This document shows positions 1 through 5,533 of a DNA stretch of 5,533 nucleotides, one piece after another. The stretch's first letter is position 1. Every line of letters begins with the position of its first letter. The position numbers were made by a program, and so were the translations under genes. Below the pieces are notes generated by a model. It worked only from the letters and a program-made list of their open reading frames with translations, was not told where the DNA came from and did not search any database. Source of the stretch: Candidatus Sabulitectum sp. (GTDB lineage: Bacteria > Fermentibacterota > Fermentibacteria > Fermentibacterales > JCC-6); contig JAOZRM010000065.1 in the NCBI GenBank assembly GCA_029940175.1, forward strand, positions 9,089-14,621. Direction: 5' to 3'.

Positions 1-628
1 CAATTTCGCGAATCGGATAGGTTAGATTCTCCGGTCTTCTCAAACCGGAAGTATTCACCTCAAGCGCAATACCTCGAAGAATCATCGTGTTAAGAATATT
101 CCGAAGAAGCCCGGAAAACACTTCGGTTTCATCAAAATCCACTGCCAGCCCCGCTCGTGCCATTCCCCTTCTGAAGATCCCCATGTGTGCAAGAATGTTG
201 ATTGAGCTTTTCTGAACGATCTTCAGGGTCTGCCTGTAATACTCCTCAACGATTTCCATTGCATCGCCACTTAGAAAGGGTTTCTCGTCAAGAATCAGAT
301 CATCACCCAGCCAGTGCAGAGCACCTGTAACAAAGTCGTACCTGTCCCTTGTGAAAAGTAGCTCTGCCTCCTTCATAAACCTGTGAGGCTCTCCTACCTC
401 AAGCCCTCGAAGCACCTGAACACCCATTGATTCTGCACGGTCCAGTTCCTTCAGGTAATCCGGTTCAGAAAAACTTTTGTAGCAGTAATCGAGAGGATGA
501 ACGTCCACATGGGCCACGAACCCAATTGTATTCACATCAACTTTTTGTGCCATAATGCATAGCTCTGAAGCGGAAAGATCTGCATCAGGCGAAGATGATG
601 TATGTACATGCATATCAATAAATTTCAT
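1..628 (-). CDS. PHP-domain phosphoesterase, histidinol-phosphatase-like (3' end cut by window edge)
   Basis: The reading frame starts at an ATG at 628-626 and stays open for 209 codons to the window edge, so the C-terminus is missing. The product starts MKFIDMHVHTSSSPDADLS, with the H-x-H metal motif of PHP phosphoesterases at H7/H9. Further likely metal ligands are H40 (GFVAHVDVHP), E77 (RGLEVGE), H105 (GALHWL) and H148 (ILAHMG). The segment ALEVNTSGLRRP (about residues 188-199) matches the E-x-N-T-S-G signature of the HisJ/HisK type histidinol-phosphate phosphatases. Those enzymes are about 260-270 residues long, so roughly 50-60 residues, including the usual final Asp-x-His motif, should lie outside. 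By family, the likely reaction is hydrolysis of a phosphate monoester in the cytoplasm, possibly L-histidinol phosphate in histidine synthesis. No other his gene is in view, so the substrate is inferred. A GGAG Shine-Dalgarno lies about 8 bases before the ATG. The gene is divergent from the jelly-roll gene. Confidence 0.88.
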   Translation of the reverse strand, partial: MKFIDMHVHTSSSPDADLSASELCIMAQKVDVNTIGFVAHVDVHPLDYCYKSFSEPDYLKELDRAESMGVQVLRGLEVGEPHRFMKEAELLFTRDRYDFVTGALHWLGDDLILDEKPFLSGDAMEIVEEYYRQTLKIVQKSSINILAHMGIFRRGMARAGLAVDFDETEVFSGLLRNILNTMILRGIALEVNTSGLRRPENLTYPIREI

Positions 629-640
629 TTTTGCTCTCCA

Positions 641-670
641 CTGTCAATAATTCATATATTCCATTATGAT
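641..670 (+). promoter_or_regulatory. possible sigma70-type promoter for the jelly-roll protein gene
   Basis: CTGTCA at 641-646 (4 of 6 matches to TTGACA) and TATGAT at 665-670 (5 of 6 to TATAAT) are 18 bases apart. They lie upstream of the ATG at 735, leaving a leader of about 58 bases. The region is AT-rich and lies in the divergent spacer. On the other strand, CATAAT (668-663) overlaps the same -10 and could serve the PHP gene, but no good -35 accompanies it. This is by eye only. Confidence 0.35.
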
Positions 671-734
671 ATTCCGTTAGGCATCGAAAGACGAAGCCTG
701 GCCTGAAACTCTACTAACATAACAGGAGAATACA

Positions 735-1340
735 ATGAGATCTCTACTTTTCTTTGGAGCTTTACTCTTCATACTCCCTCTTACTGCACTGGCTCTCCAG
801 ACAGAAACATTCGGCTGGGAAGGCTCCGATGCAGTACTGGGCATCTACGGCAACGGTGTTGCTACTATTGAAACAGTTAGCCCTGTTTACACAGGAAGTC
901 AGTCTCTTAAGTTTGAAGAGACACCTCTTGGTGGCACTCCTCAGGCATTCGTTGGCTGGATACAGGATCTCAATGACGGCGACACAGTAGCTGCTTCATT
1001 CTGGGTATATGATGATACTCCTTCAGCCAGTCCATCCGGTCGTATCTGGGGCCACTGGAACGATGACCCCACCGACCCTACTGTTTACGACGGCAGTGCC
1101 AGTGGTAACACTACCTACAGTGACGGAACAGGCTGGAGTTTTCTTGAGTGGGAATGGACAATTGTAGACGGTCACACCGGCCTTATAATTGAAGGCAGAA
1201 TCTATTCGTCGACTGAATACGACACTCTCTGGTTCGATGACCTTACCGTTATCGCTCCTGATGGAGCCACCATCCTTTTCCCAGGTGATATTACTTCCCT
1301 GGAAAGAAATACCTGGGGCGCAATCAAGACTTCGTTCTAA
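735..1340 (+). CDS. secreted jelly-roll protein, carbohydrate-binding-module-like, with short C-terminal W-G-x-I-K tail
   Basis: This is a 201-residue protein with a clear Sec signal peptide: R2, then a hydrophobic core at about residues 4-17, with a likely cut after A20 (LTALA|LQ). Residues 23-176 are rich in aromatic residues and glycine and read as alternating beta strands. Segments such as YTGSQSLKF (52-60), GDTVAASFWVYD (82-93), GWSFLEWEWTI (133-143) and LWFDDLTVIAP (165-175) resemble galactose-binding-like/CBM4-9 beta-sandwich modules. No catalytic domain is attached, so the protein may be a free binding or surface module; the ligand is unknown. After a short linker the protein ends SLERNTWGAIKTSF, a possible terminal tag. 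Start choice: AGGAG at 724-728 lies 6 bases before the ATG, and the signal peptide begins right there. The gene has its own terminator and is probably monocistronic. No specific family is assigned with certainty. Confidence 0.85.
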   Translation: MRSLLFFGALLFILPLTALALQTETFGWEGSDAVLGIYGNGVATIETVSPVYTGSQSLKFEETPLGGTPQAFVGWIQDLNDGDTVAASFWVYDDTPSASPSGRIWGHWNDDPTDPTVYDGSASGNTTYSDGTGWSFLEWEWTIVDGHTGLIIEGRIYSSTEYDTLWFDDLTVIAPDGATILFPGDITSLERNTWGAIKTSF

Positions 1341-1357
1341 AAAGCAAAGTATTAATT

Positions 1358-1386
1358 ACCCGGCTGCTCAGGCAGTCGGGTTTTTT
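1358..1386 (+). terminator. intrinsic terminator after the jelly-roll gene
   Basis: A 10-base-pair GC-rich stem (1358-1367 with 1372-1381, one G-T wobble) closes a four-base TCAG loop. A run of T follows, 1381-1386. It lies 18 bases past the stop of the plus-strand gene. The T-run ends three bases before the stop codon of the convergent lipoprotein gene. In the minus direction the stem is followed by AT-rich sequence without a solid T-run, so it may stop minus-strand transcription less well. Confidence 0.9.
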
Positions 1387-1389
1387 GTT

Positions 1390-2046
1390 TCAGTATGTAA
1401 CCCCGAGGCCGAACATCACCAGGTCTCTTGTCAGATCCATGGGAACAGAGAATTCAAAACCAATTGATTCCGGCATCCATTCCTCTGTTGCAGGAAGACC
1501 GTACACAACACCGGTATTTATGCAGTGGTGAAAGGTGTTCTCTACCTGATCCCAGTCACTGCCACCGTCGGCATCCTCAGGAAGATTGATCACATCAGGG
1601 CCGTAACCGCCATCCCACCCTGCATACACCTCCAGAGAACTGCCAAAGAGGTATCCTGCTGAAATTCCGTACTGTGTACTGAGAAGCTTGGCGGGCACTA
1701 TGTATGAAGCACCTGCCCGGATAGAAACAGCACCGTGACTGGAAGGGTCCAGCAAACCCACCCTGACAATTGGACCCAGGCCATAGGCTCTGGCAGAAAT
1801 CCCTATATCTATCTTTTTCGTGGCCCCGGAAAGAAAAAGCAGACTTGGCGACAAGGGCACATCATCAATGTTGTTCTCGCCTGCCTCTCTGCGGTCATCA
1901 GCATTAAGGTAAGCGGGCAGTGCAATAGCTCCTGTAACTGTCATATGGTTTTCTCCAAGGGTTCTAGCCCCTGTCATAGAACCGTAATAACACCCCTGAA
2001 CAACCACAAGAAGAACCGCGATGCAGAGCATTTTGTAAACTTTCAT
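1390..2046 (-). CDS. probable outer-membrane lipoprotein / small beta-barrel protein, unknown function
   Basis: From the ATG at 2046-2044 the product is 218 residues. It begins MKVYKM, followed by a hydrophobic stretch and a lipobox V-Q-G-C with the candidate lipidated Cys at position 19. Gln at -2 is not the commonest residue, but Val at -3 and Gly at -1 fit. The residues after the Cys are YY, not Asp, which by the E. coli rule would allow sorting to the outer membrane. The rest is glycine-rich with alternating polar and apolar residues (IDIGISARAYGLGPIVRVGL, SIRAGASYIV, YGISAGYLFGSSLEVYAGW) and ends FGLGVTY with a terminal aromatic residue. These are features of membrane beta-barrels. I do not recognise a named family. 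The open frame runs on to a TTG at 2085, but the ATG has a good GAAGGGA 5 bases upstream and directly begins the signal peptide. It converges on the jelly-roll gene and diverges from elbB. Confidence 0.8.
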   Translation of the reverse strand: MKVYKMLCIAVLLVVVQGCYYGSMTGARTLGENHMTVTGAIALPAYLNADDRREAGENNIDDVPLSPSLLFLSGATKKIDIGISARAYGLGPIVRVGLLDPSSHGAVSIRAGASYIVPAKLLSTQYGISAGYLFGSSLEVYAGWDGGYGPDVINLPEDADGGSDWDQVENTFHHCINTGVVYGLPATEEWMPESIGFEFSVPMDLTRDLVMFGLGVTY

Positions 2047-2051
2047 TGTAT

Positions 2052-2058
2052 TCCCTTC
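2052..2058 (-). promoter_or_regulatory. ribosome binding site deciding the lipoprotein start
   Basis: The minus strand reads GAAGGGA five bases before the ATG at 2046. No comparable site precedes the in-frame TTG at 2085. It therefore supports the shorter protein, whose first residues are the signal peptide. Confidence 0.7.
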
Positions 2059-2127
2059 AGATGAAACAGAAATGTATGTTACCAATTAAATAACCAAGAA
2101 GAAGGATTTTACCAACACGCAGAAAGA

Positions 2128-2790
2128 ATGGGGTATTTAATGCCGGTGATAGCAATGCTACTGTCAGGTTGCGGAAACATGGATGGCTCGGAAATACAGG
2201 AAAGTGTTTCTGCAATAATTGCAATTGATCAGAAAGACTGGAAGATAGTGTTCACTGCTCCGGACATGAGACAGACGAGAACTGTTTCCCACTTCACCGG
2301 AAAAGATATTCCAGCAAGGAACGTTCTACAGGAAAGTGCCCGGATTGCCCGTGGCAGGGTGGAGCCGCTAAACGAAGATCTGCTTAGCAGTATTGACGCC
2401 ATAGTTATCCCAGGAGGATTGGGAGCGGCAACCACTCTCTGTGACTTCGCTACTATGGGTTCCTCCTGCAAAGCCCACCCAGCTGTAGAAAATTTCCTGA
2501 AAAATGCTCACCGGAAAGGGATTCCCATTGCGGCAATGTGCATTGCGCCAGCATTGATTGCAAGAGTATTTCCAGGAGCTTCAGTTACAATCGGAACTGA
2601 CCCGGATACGGCTGCAAAGATACAGGCCATGGGCTGCAATCATGTGGATTGTTCCGCAGAGCAAGTCCATGTAGACCATGTGAACAAAATTGTCACCACA
2701 CCAGCATTCATGACTGCCAGTGGGCCGGCACAGGTGTTTCAGGGAGCATTGAATATGATTGAAGCTCTGGAAGAACTCATTCCCAGTTAA
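2128..2790 (+). CDS. elbB: ElbB-type DJ-1/PfpI superfamily protein (isoprenoid biosynthesis glyoxalase ElbB)
   Basis: The 220-residue product lines up from memory with E. coli ElbB almost end to end: LLSGCGNMDGSEI (11-23), FTAPD (42-46), HFTGK (55-59), RNVLQESARIARG (64-76), IVIPGGLGAA (92-101), FATMGSSC (107-114), MCIAPALI (137-144), TIGTDPDTA (154-162) and KIVTTPAFM (187-195). Cys138, in A-M-C-I-A-P-A, sits at the nucleophile elbow typical of DJ-1-like proteins, and Glu22 in DGSEI is the usual partner acid. E. coli ElbB has weak glyoxalase activity and was linked to isoprenoid/lycopene yield; its true role is unsettled, and it is cytoplasmic. Start: ATG at 2128 gives four residues more than ATG at 2140, and the latter matches E. 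coli ElbB exactly in length (MPVIAMLLSGCG against MKKIGVILSGCG). Neither start has a strong Shine-Dalgarno, so 2140 is a real alternative. The 3' end overlaps the convergent propeller gene by 14 bases. Confidence 0.93.
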   Translation: MGYLMPVIAMLLSGCGNMDGSEIQESVSAIIAIDQKDWKIVFTAPDMRQTRTVSHFTGKDIPARNVLQESARIARGRVEPLNEDLLSSIDAIVIPGGLGAATTLCDFATMGSSCKAHPAVENFLKNAHRKGIPIAAMCIAPALIARVFPGASVTIGTDPDTAAKIQAMGCNHVDCSAEQVHVDHVNKIVTTPAFMTASGPAQVFQGALNMIEALEELIPS

Positions 2791-3931
2791 GCAGATCCTC
2801 TGCAGATAGCTTCGTAAGGAAAGAAGAGTATTCGCTGCCACTACCGGGTAATGAAGATTTTCCCACCACGACAAACCCGCCGTCCTCAGCAATCTCAAGC
2901 GAGTAGCATATGGCATTTGCATCTGTTAACTCCAGAGACCAGATTGTAGAAAGCCATGGATCAAACCGTACAAGAGAGGGTCGGTAACCTTCGCCTGTGC
3001 CTGAATTGGAATTAGCAAGAACAACAAAACCGGCAGGAGGGACTTCCAAGATGGAATAGGCGTTATCCGGGCCATCGGTTCCCCATGAATAGTCACTTAC
3101 AACTTTTCCATCGGAATCGAAAAATACAAGGAACATGTCGGAAAACCCGATGCTTCCGCTGGTGGTTCCTGCAACAATGTACCCACCTTCTGAATTTACA
3201 GTAACACTTCTTCCCGTCTGATTTCCATCAGCAAAATGACTTGCTTTCCAGAGCCAGTTCCCCTGGATGTCTATCTTCATTAAAAATACTTCTCCATTGT
3301 CAGCTCCGGTAAGAACGAATTCCTCCTGGGAGTTAATGGCTGGAATGATTGAATAGGCCGCCTGGTAACCCGGGGCTACATATCTTTTCTGCCAGAGAAC
3401 AGATCCTGTATCAGATACACATACTGCAAAAACATCGTTATCTGATGTTTCACTGTTGTAGGATAACCCCACAGCAATAATGTTACCGTCCGAAGTCTGA
3501 CAAAGGTCAAACAAAGCATCGTCACCTTCATAACCGGGATCAATATGCCATGCAATAACACCTTCAGTGTCAAAATTGAGAACCAGACCATTATTAGTAG
3601 ATGAGTCGGAGCACATGCCACAGGCAACAAAACCATCAGAAAAATTCTCTATCGATTTTGCTGAGGAATTCCCCAGACAGAGCGCAATGTTCTCCCACAG
3701 GACAATTCCATCTCTGTCTATTCTGGAAATATTCAATGCCTTTTCACCGGCCACTCTGCCAGGCACGTCACCTACGGCAATGTATCCACCGGAAAGAACC
3801 GCAGCCACATCCCACACTACAGATCCAATATGGCGGGAAAATCCGGCACTCCATTGAACTTCAGGCTCGCCGCCCCATACAGGAGCAACAAAAGTTGCAA
3901 ACAGAAGCCAACAGAAAAATCCAGTTCTCAT
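2777..3931 (-). CDS. secreted seven-repeat protein, probable seven-bladed beta-propeller
   Basis: From the ATG at 3931 the product is 384 residues. It has a Sec signal peptide (MRTGFFCWLLFATFVAPVWG, likely cut near residue 20-21) and seven repeats of about 50 residues. The core of each repeat is G-G-[YF]-[IV]-x-x-G, at about 48, 99, 149, 203, 249, 300 and 350. Most are followed by a hydrophobic strand, D-x-x-G and x-L-W, for example ISRIDRDGIVLW (69-80), AVCVSDTGSVLW (169-180) and LMKIDIQGNWLW (217-228). Spacing and number fit one closed seven-bladed propeller of the delta-60/PQQ-like type. No enzyme residues or C-terminal anchor are visible, so a binding or scaffold role outside the cytoplasm is inferred. 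The frame extends to a TTG at 3982, but GAGGTG at 3938-3943, six bases before the ATG, and the signal peptide place the start at 3931. The last residues (LLNWE) are encoded opposite the end of elbB. Confidence 0.85.
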   Translation of the reverse strand: MRTGFFCWLLFATFVAPVWGGEPEVQWSAGFSRHIGSVVWDVAAVLSGGYIAVGDVPGRVAGEKALNISRIDRDGIVLWENIALCLGNSSAKSIENFSDGFVACGMCSDSSTNNGLVLNFDTEGVIAWHIDPGYEGDDALFDLCQTSDGNIIAVGLSYNSETSDNDVFAVCVSDTGSVLWQKRYVAPGYQAAYSIIPAINSQEEFVLTGADNGEVFLMKIDIQGNWLWKASHFADGNQTGRSVTVNSEGGYIVAGTTSGSIGFSDMFLVFFDSDGKVVSDYSWGTDGPDNAYSILEVPPAGFVVLANSNSGTGEGYRPSLVRFDPWLSTIWSLELTDANAICYSLEIAEDGGFVVVGKSSLPGSGSEYSSFLTKLSAEDLLNWE

Positions 3932-3937
3932 ATATGT

Positions 3938-3943
3938 CACCTC
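3938..3943 (-). promoter_or_regulatory. ribosome binding site deciding the propeller start
   Basis: The minus strand reads AAAGAGGTGA, with GAGGTG six bases before the ATG at 3931. The longer frame from TTG at 3982 would put this site inside coding sequence and put 17 residues before the signal peptide, so it is less likely. Confidence 0.7.
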
Positions 3944-3951
3944 TTTGCCAC

Positions 3952-3982
3952 TAAATAGATACTTGCAACCAGTAAAAGTCAA
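3952..3982 (-). promoter_or_regulatory. weak candidate promoter for the propeller gene
   Basis: On the minus strand TTGACT (3982-3977, 5 of 6 to the -35 consensus) is followed 19 bases later by TATTTA (3957-3952, 3 of 6 to the -10). The spacing is long and the -10 poor. The implied RNA start is only about 15 bases before the ATG, just enough to include the ribosome binding site. It would use the same bases that the longer TTG-started frame would call coding. Confidence 0.25.
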
Positions 3983-4056
3983 TCCCCTATGAGCTACACC
4001 ATTTCTTTTGTAGGATATGCTGGAAAGCGAATCTCTCTACCATTTTCAGGAGAGCT

Positions 4057-5274
4057 ATGAATTACAATTTTGACAATACTGTGAACAGAACTAACACCAG
4101 CTGCATCAAATGGGACTTTCTGAATGCCTTTTTCGGAGAAAAAGAACTGCACGCAATGTGGGTTGCAGACATGGACTTTAAAACACCTCCGGAAATCCTC
4201 CGACCCATCGAGGAGCGGGCAGCCCATGGTGTTTTTGGGTACACTGCAAAGTCCGACGACTTCTACACCGCTGTGATCAGCTGGTTTAAAAAAAGATACG
4301 ACTGGGACATCAAAAAGGACTGGATAGTAACGACCCCGGGAGTTGTTCCAGCTCTAAACCTTGCCATGCGGGAGTTTACAGAAAAAGGTGACGGAGTCAT
4401 TATCCAGTCTCCTGTGTACTTTCCTTTCAAGGATTCTGTTGAATTGAACAATAGAAAACTTCTTGACAATTCACTGCTTCTAAGGAATGGAAGATATGAG
4501 ATCGACTGGTCTGATCTGGAAAAGAAGGCAGAATCAGCGAAGATGTTTTTGTTCTGTTCTCCGCACAATCCAGTTTCAAGGGTCTGGACCGTTCAGGAAC
4601 TGGAACAGCTGGGGGATCTCTGCAACAAACACGATCTGCTAGTGTTCTCCGACGAAATTCATGCTGATATTATCTTCAAACCACACAAACACATACCAAC
4701 AGCAGAGATCAACAATACTCTTGCAAACAGAACAATAGCGGCATATGCAACCAGCAAAACTTTTAATCTGGCAGGGCTCCAGCTCTCTGTTAACATTATT
4801 CCTAATGATACCGTAAGAGAAAGATTCAAGTTAACCCTGGAAAGACTCCATTTGACCATGTCCAACATATTTGGAATTGTGGGCACACAGGCAGCATACG
4901 AACACGGAGAACAGTGGCTGGATGAGCTTCTTATATACCTCTGGCAGAATTACATCCGGGTAAAGAACTACCTCAGAGATAACATTCCGGAGATCACGGT
5001 GATTGAGCCGGAGGGAACCTACCTTCTATGGCTTGACTGCAGAAAACTTGAAATGAGTGATGAGGAACTGGCGGCATTCTTCGTGCAGAAGGCGGGTCTT
5101 GCCCTGACTAACGGAATAATGTTCGGTCCCGGTGGAGGAGGCTTCATGAGAATGAACATTGGATGCCCTCAAAGCAGTATCATTAAAGGACTGGAAAGTA
5201 TTAAAAAAGCAATGGCAGATGATTCACCTTTACTTGTTGGCGCAGGTCCCTCAAATGCTCCGGATGATTGTTGA
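4057..5274 (+). CDS. patB: PLP-dependent MalY/PatB-family C-S lyase (cystathionine beta-lyase type)
   Basis: This 405-residue fold-type I aminotransferase-like enzyme starts MNYNFDNTVNRTNTSCIKWD, as MalY/PatB proteins do. Family signatures follow in order: MWVADMDFKTPPEI (34-47), VFGYT (59-63), TPGVVPALN (93-101), Q-SPVYFPF with Y121 beside the cofactor ring, CSPHNPVSRVW (167-177), SDEIHAD with D199 contacting the pyridine nitrogen, YATSKTFNLAGLQ with Schiff-base Lys234, GTYLLWLDCR (320-329), and FMRMNIGCP with R365 for the substrate carboxylate. Family members split the C-beta-S bond of cystathionine or cysteine conjugates into a thiol, pyruvate and ammonia; a role in methionine synthesis or sulfur-compound breakdown is likely but not fixed. 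It is cytoplasmic. AGGAG at 4048-4052 lies four bases before the ATG. The usual NP-x-G-R is NP-V-S-R here (Ser174). A tail of about 18 residues after the last helix (DSPLLVGAGPSNAPDDC) looks extra. No sulfur gene adjoins it. Confidence 0.94.
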   Translation: MNYNFDNTVNRTNTSCIKWDFLNAFFGEKELHAMWVADMDFKTPPEILRPIEERAAHGVFGYTAKSDDFYTAVISWFKKRYDWDIKKDWIVTTPGVVPALNLAMREFTEKGDGVIIQSPVYFPFKDSVELNNRKLLDNSLLLRNGRYEIDWSDLEKKAESAKMFLFCSPHNPVSRVWTVQELEQLGDLCNKHDLLVFSDEIHADIIFKPHKHIPTAEINNTLANRTIAAYATSKTFNLAGLQLSVNIIPNDTVRERFKLTLERLHLTMSNIFGIVGTQAAYEHGEQWLDELLIYLWQNYIRVKNYLRDNIPEITVIEPEGTYLLWLDCRKLEMSDEELAAFFVQKAGLALTNGIMFGPGGGGFMRMNIGCPQSSIIKGLESIKKAMADDSPLLVGAGPSNAPDDC

Positions 5275-5283
5275 TAGGATTCT

Positions 5284-5533
5284 TCAAAGAGCTGGATGCT
5301 CTTTCACGGTAAATCTCATCTGATATTTTTTCAAATCTATTTTCCCGGAATCTTTGAAAACTATCCCTTCGCTCTCCAGCAGTACCCTTTGGAGAAACCT
5401 GTCATCATCTCCCTGCATGGTTCTCCGCGAACTAATTTCACCTTTTGAGTTCACAACTCGATGCCAGGGCAATTCCAGCCCCTCAGGCACTGCCCGGAGA
5501 GCATACCCTACTGCCCTGGATGCCCTGGGATTT
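5284..5533 (-). CDS. atl: alkyltransferase-like (ATL) DNA repair protein (5' end cut by window edge)
   Basis: The frame is open from the right edge, giving 82 residues plus stop; about 20-25 N-terminal residues probably lie outside. The visible part is the MGMT-type DNA-binding winged-helix domain: NPRASRAVGYALRAVPEGLELPWHRVVNSKGEIS. In O6-alkylguanine-DNA alkyltransferases the active site reads PCHRV; here it reads PWHRV, the Trp-for-Cys exchange that defines ATL proteins. The Arg in SRAVG corresponds to the 'arginine finger' that replaces the flipped base. By family, ATLs bind O6-alkylguanine tightly without removing the alkyl group and pass the lesion to nucleotide excision repair. The C-terminus (KIDLKKYQMRFTVKEHPAL) is of normal extent for the family. 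A start at the in-frame GTG at 5490 would remove the recognition helix, so it is not the real start. It converges on patB with a 9-base gap. Confidence 0.93.
   Translation of the reverse strand, partial: NPRASRAVGYALRAVPEGLELPWHRVVNSKGEISSRRTMQGDDDRFLQRVLLESEGIVFKDSGKIDLKKYQMRFTVKEHPAL
5286..5304. repeat. inverted repeat at the patB/atl convergent junction, possible weak bidirectional terminator
   Basis: A perfect 7-base stem, AAAGAGC (5286-5292) with GCTCTTT (5298-5304), encloses a TGGAT loop, 12 bases past the patB stop. It lies over the last codons of atl. Short A and T runs flank it on both strands, so it could act in both directions. The stem is short and the T-run has only three bases, so the function is uncertain. 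Confidence 0.4.

Noticed and set aside
1189..1467. A plus-strand 92-codon open frame crossing the end of the jelly-roll gene.
   Set aside because: It runs through the intrinsic terminator hairpin and into the convergent gene. It is a frame shadow.
1735..2064. A 109-codon plus-strand open frame opposite the lipoprotein gene.
   Set aside because: It is antisense to a gene with a clear signal sequence and ribosome binding site, and its product resembles nothing I know.
2047..2127. Search for promoters in the divergent spacer between the lipoprotein gene and elbB.
   Set aside because: The spacer is AT-rich, and TTGGTA with TTAATT at 17 bases on the minus strand is the best pair, but the match is too poor to list. 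Promoters must be here or nearby.
2128..2175. Apparent lipobox LLSGC at the start of the ElbB protein, suggesting a lipoprotein.
   Set aside because: LSGCG is part of the conserved first strand of cytoplasmic ElbB proteins. There is no positively charged N-region, and the rest is a complete DJ-1-like domain.
3567..3954. Two long plus-strand open frames (96 and 117 codons) opposite the propeller gene.
   Set aside because: They lie wholly antisense to a well supported repeat protein, have low-complexity, Pro/Gln/His-rich products, and no ribosome binding site or family resemblance that I can see.
4057..5274. MalY-like role as a repressor partner in maltose regulation.
   Set aside because: That extra role is specific to E. 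coli MalY with MalT. No maltose gene is in view, so only the enzyme function is claimed.
5512..5529. Direct repeat of TGCCCTGG with a 9-base period.
   Set aside because: It lies inside atl and codes for the repeated Arg-Ala in PRASRA, a conserved part of the recognition helix. It is coincidental.
1..5533. A multi-gene defence, secretion or biosynthetic system.
   Set aside because: Genes alternate strand, are of unrelated function and show no shared regulatory motif. No nuclease, transposase, toxin-antitoxin pair or biosynthetic core enzyme is present.

Overview
The window carries seven protein-coding genes. Two of them run off the ends. There is no RNA gene, insertion sequence, CRISPR array or prophage signal. 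Base composition looks moderate and even across the window. One protein has a lipobox and probably a beta-barrel, and two others have Sec signal peptides, so the host is most likely a diderm (Gram-negative type) bacterium. The style of the secreted proteins (a jelly-roll protein with a short W-G-x-I-K-x-x-F tail, and a secreted repeat protein of the 'IAVG ... LW' kind) reminds me of uncultivated FCB-related phyla such as Fermentibacterota. That is an impression from memory, not a proven assignment.

Layout from left to right: (1) a 3'-truncated PHP-family phosphoesterase of the histidinol-phosphatase type, minus strand, 1-628; (2) a secreted jelly-roll, carbohydrate-binding-module-like protein, plus, 735-1340, followed by a clear intrinsic terminator at 1358-1386; (3) a probable outer-membrane lipoprotein/beta-barrel, minus, 1390-2046; (4) an ElbB-type DJ-1/PfpI-superfamily protein, plus, 2128-2790; (5) a secreted protein with seven ~50-residue repeats, probably a seven-bladed beta-propeller, minus, 2777-3931; (6) a PLP-dependent MalY/PatB C-S lyase, plus, 4057-5274; (7) a 5'-truncated alkyltransferase-like (ATL) DNA-repair protein, minus, 5284-5533.

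The striking architectural point is that all seven genes alternate strand (-,+,-,+,-,+,-). No two neighbours can share an operon, and every gene needs its own promoter in one of three short divergent spacers (106, 81 and 125 bp). The convergent ends are very tight: 49 bp with a terminator, a 14-bp tail-to-tail overlap, and a 9-bp gap. The genes do not form a recognisable pathway. They look like independent housekeeping genes (histidinol-phosphatase-like, ElbB, C-S lyase, ATL) interleaved with three lineage-specific envelope or secreted proteins.

I see no convincing new multi-gene system. The points most worth following are the ATL protein (PWHRV in place of the alkyl-acceptor PCHRV of MGMT), the possible C-terminal sorting-like tail of the jelly-roll protein, the seven-repeat secreted propeller, and the strict strand alternation with overlapping 3' ends.
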